DNA of 16,381 nucleotides from Natrialbaceae archaeon (GTDB lineage Archaea > Halobacteriota > Halobacteria > Halobacteriales > Natrialbaceae). The DNA lies in NCBI GenBank assembly GCA_003552325.1, contig PUKM01000068.1, positions 1 to 16,381 on the forward strand, read 5' to 3'. Position numbers and translations under genes: made by a program. Positions 14,640 to 16,381 of the stretch are shown here, piece by piece (the stretch's first letter is position 1; the number at the start of each line of letters is the position of its first letter). The notes beneath the pieces are model-generated. The model had not been told where the DNA came from. It did no database searches and saw only the letters and a program-made list of their open reading frames with translations.

Positions 14640-15983
14640 ATGCGATATCTCGAGGTTACGGTTCCGAAGGGACGCCGACGGGCAGTGCTCGACGTCCTCG
14701 ATGACGAGGGTATCGACTACGTCGTCAGCGACGAGACGAGCGGCCGTGGCTTCGCGGCAGTCGTTCGATTCCCGCTCCCGACGCGGGCCGTCGAGCCGGT
14801 TCTCGATCGACTGAATCGAGCCGGAATCAGCGACGACACGCGCGTCGTTATCATCGACGCGGAGACCGTCATCTCCCAGGAGTTCGACGATCTGCTCGAC
14901 CAACACAGCCACGGCGGTACGAAGGGGGCGCGAACCTCGCGGCAGGTCCTCCGAACGAAAGCCGAGGAACTCACGCCGGCGTTTCCCATCTACGTGACGA
15001 TGTTGCTCATCAGCGCCGTCGTCGCCACCGCTGGGCTCCTGGCGGACTCGCCGGCGGTCGTGGTCGGCTCCATGGTTATTGCCCCGCTGATCGGTCCCGC
15101 GCTGGCGGCGAACGTCGGCATTGTCACCGGCGACGACGGACTCACGTCCACGGGGTTCACCTACCAGGCCACTGGACTTGCTATCGTGGTAGCCGCCTCG
15201 ATAGGGCTCGCCTTTCTTGCCCGGCTTGCCGGTCTCGAGCCGGCGGGAGTCGACATCGTCGTTGTCGCTGAACTGCAAGAGCGAGTCTCACCGAACGTGC
15301 TCTCGCTGGCGGTCGCGCTGGGCGCCGGCGTCGCCGGGATACTGAGCCTCACACGTGGTTTCTCGGAGGCCATCGTCGGCGTCATGATCGCGGCCGCGCT
15401 CATCCCGCCCGCCGCAGCGGTCGGTATCACGGTCGCCTGGGGGATGTACGGAGCGGCGATCGGCGCCGCCGTGCTGGTGATCGTCAACGTCCTCTCGATC
15501 AACTTCGCCGCGCTGACCACGCTCTGGATCGCCGGCTACCGCCCGCAGGGACTGTTCGAGGTGTCGCCGACCCGCAAGCCGACCTACGGGTACGCGACAA
15601 TCTTCGGGGTTGCACTGCTCGTGCTCGCGGCACCTCTCGTCGGCGTCACGCTGGTCGAGTTCCAGGCGACGCAACTGAAGTCCGCGGCGGACGAGGAAGT
15701 TGACGTGGTGCTCGCGGACCCGGAGTACGACCACCTCGAGGTCGAATCGACCGAGGTGCTGCTCGACGACGATTACCCGCTACGCTCGGTCGATCGGGTC
15801 GTCGTCACGGTCTCCAGTTCCGATCCCGGTCCGATGCCGGCGCTGACCGATCAGCTCCATGAGGGGATCGCAACCCACGCGGACGGCCCAGTCATCGTCG
15901 AGGTGCGGTTCGTTGTTGCGGAAGATCGAGCGGGAGACGCCAGCGAACAGATCGTTCATACCTCGAGCGGTGACCGCGATTAA
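14640..15983 (+). CDS. DUF389 family integral membrane protein
   Basis: The 447-residue protein starts with a soluble ferredoxin-like domain (about 1-80: MRYLEVTVPKGRRRAVLDVL). A membrane core of about six helices (about 115-345) follows, with SMVIAPLIGPALAANVGIVTG (144-164), RGFSEAIVGVMIAAALIPPA (239-258) and NVLSINFAALTTLW (283-296). The paired small-residue motifs APLIGP and ALIPP are hallmarks of DUF389 (TIGR00341). A C-terminal acidic soluble domain (about 345-447) completes it. The biochemical function of the family is not established. The ATG at 14640 fits the TATA spacing and the family start; an earlier in-frame ATG at 14550 overlaps the stress-protein remnant. Universal stress protein pieces lie on both sides, a neighbourhood that suggests a stress role. 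Confidence 0.85.
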   Translation: MRYLEVTVPKGRRRAVLDVLDDEGIDYVVSDETSGRGFAAVVRFPLPTRAVEPVLDRLNRAGISDDTRVVIIDAETVISQEFDDLLDQHSHGGTKGARTSRQVLRTKAEELTPAFPIYVTMLLISAVVATAGLLADSPAVVVGSMVIAPLIGPALAANVGIVTGDDGLTSTGFTYQATGLAIVVAASIGLAFLARLAGLEPAGVDIVVVAELQERVSPNVLSLAVALGAGVAGILSLTRGFSEAIVGVMIAAALIPPAAAVGITVAWGMYGAAIGAAVLVIVNVLSINFAALTTLWIAGYRPQGLFEVSPTRKPTYGYATIFGVALLVLAAPLVGVTLVEFQATQLKSAADEEVDVVLADPEYDHLEVESTEVLLDDDYPLRSVDRVVVTVSSSDPGPMPALTDQLHEGIATHADGPVIVEVRFVVAEDRAGDASEQIVHTSSGDRD

Positions 15984-16381
15984 TGAGCAAATCTAAGCGT
16001 GAATCAAATCCCTCGCCATCCAGAGCCGAACCTGGTACCGGTTCGGAACGGACAGCAACCATCGATATGAGCCAGGACACCGGGGACGCCGACGGAACGC
16101 TACTCGTACCCATAGCGAACGAAGAAACCGCGGATTGACATCGCGGCCGACCGTTCCTACCGCACTCTCCTCGCCGTAGAAATCCCCGATGCTCCCGGAA
16201 CCCGCAGGCCTCCTCGAATGCACTGCGTTGGTCGCCGCGGCGGTCTCGGAACTGGTGGAGGCGACCGCAACTACGTCTACCGTCTGGCTGACGATCACCG
16301 TACCGGAGCGTTTTGAATCCTCGAACTGTGCGTAGCCCACGACAATATTTCGAGCGGTGAGTCGGTTCTCGAGTACCACTC
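15983..16381 (+). pseudogene. universal stress protein, broken N-terminal part (to window end)
   Basis: An ATG overlapping the DUF389 stop (TAATG, 15981-15985) opens a frame with a polar leader, MSKSKRESNPSPSRAEPGTG, then GTLLVPIANEETAD and a TGA at 16136-16138. LLVPIANEETAD is the first strand and turn of a UspA domain. In another frame DIAADRSYRTLLAVEIPDAP (from about 16137) supplies the expected second strand. YRLADDHRTGAF and, after another TGA, ILELCVAHDNISSG continue to the window end in that frame. The missing bases between EETAD and DIAAD point to a small deletion with frameshift. If sequencing is correct, this gene is dead beyond a 51-residue peptide. Confidence 0.6.

Noticed and set aside
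15993..16379. 128-codon minus-strand frame at the window end
   Set aside because: It overlaps the Usp-like fragments on the plus strand and turns Arg/Pro-rich in its second half; probably a shadow, though the window end prevents certainty.
1..16381. CRISPR array or defence system
   Set aside because: No regularly spaced direct repeats and no cas, restriction, toxin-antitoxin or other defence-type proteins could be recognised.

Overview
The window is chromosomal DNA of a halophilic archaeon (class Halobacteria), most like a Natrialbales-type genome. The evidence is high GC with abundant CTCGAG, very acidic predicted proteins, TATA-like boxes about 26-28 bp ahead of start codons (leaderless transcripts), a Tat rather than Sec signal peptide, and families typical of haloarchaea: DUF63, ribose-1,5-bisphosphate isomerase, TRAM-domain protein and DtxR/SirR-like regulator.

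Layout. (1) 1-3589 is ordinary core-like sequence: the start of a DUF63 membrane protein and a ribose-1,5-bisphosphate isomerase on the minus strand; divergent from them a membrane-anchored TRAM protein and a TrpD2-like phosphoribosyltransferase-fold protein; then a small membrane protein on the minus strand. (2) 3783-4848 is a tightly overlapped three-gene unit: a ferritin-like protein, a 49-residue protein with a Thr-Gln hexanucleotide repeat, and a DtxR-family regulator whose usual metal ligands are largely replaced and which carries a C-terminal cysteine cluster. (3) A tRNA-Gln(TTG) at 4926-4998 is followed by a visibly more AT-rich stretch to about 7.3 kb with a two-helix membrane protein, a GNAT acetyltransferase and an interrupted minus-strand reading frame. 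No integrase or att repeat was seen. (4) 7322-9920 holds a Tat-exported protein built of Ig-like repeats, a 122-bp inverted-repeat element that looks like a MITE, and a small 49-codon gene whose stop overlaps the GTG start of a calcineurin-like phosphoesterase. (5) 9921-16381 is a mixture of intact genes and debris: a Ca2+-type P-type ATPase, a pyridoxamine-phosphate-oxidase-like flavin protein and a DUF389 membrane protein, separated by gene relics. The relics include C-terminal and N-terminal pieces of universal stress proteins on either side of the DUF389 gene, and a hairpin like the right end of an IS200/IS605-type element.

How the genes fit together. The isomerase belongs to the archaeal AMP salvage (pentose bisphosphate) pathway, but its partners AMP phosphorylase and RuBisCO are not in the window. 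The ferritin-like/DtxR unit is plausibly an autoregulated metal or redox module. The ATPase, PPOX, Usp and DUF389 neighbourhood looks like an eroding stress/ion-homeostasis cluster. I see no CRISPR array, intact transposase, rRNA or replication origin. The least explained pieces are the two small coupled genes (4274-4423 and 8842-8991) and the divergent DtxR protein.
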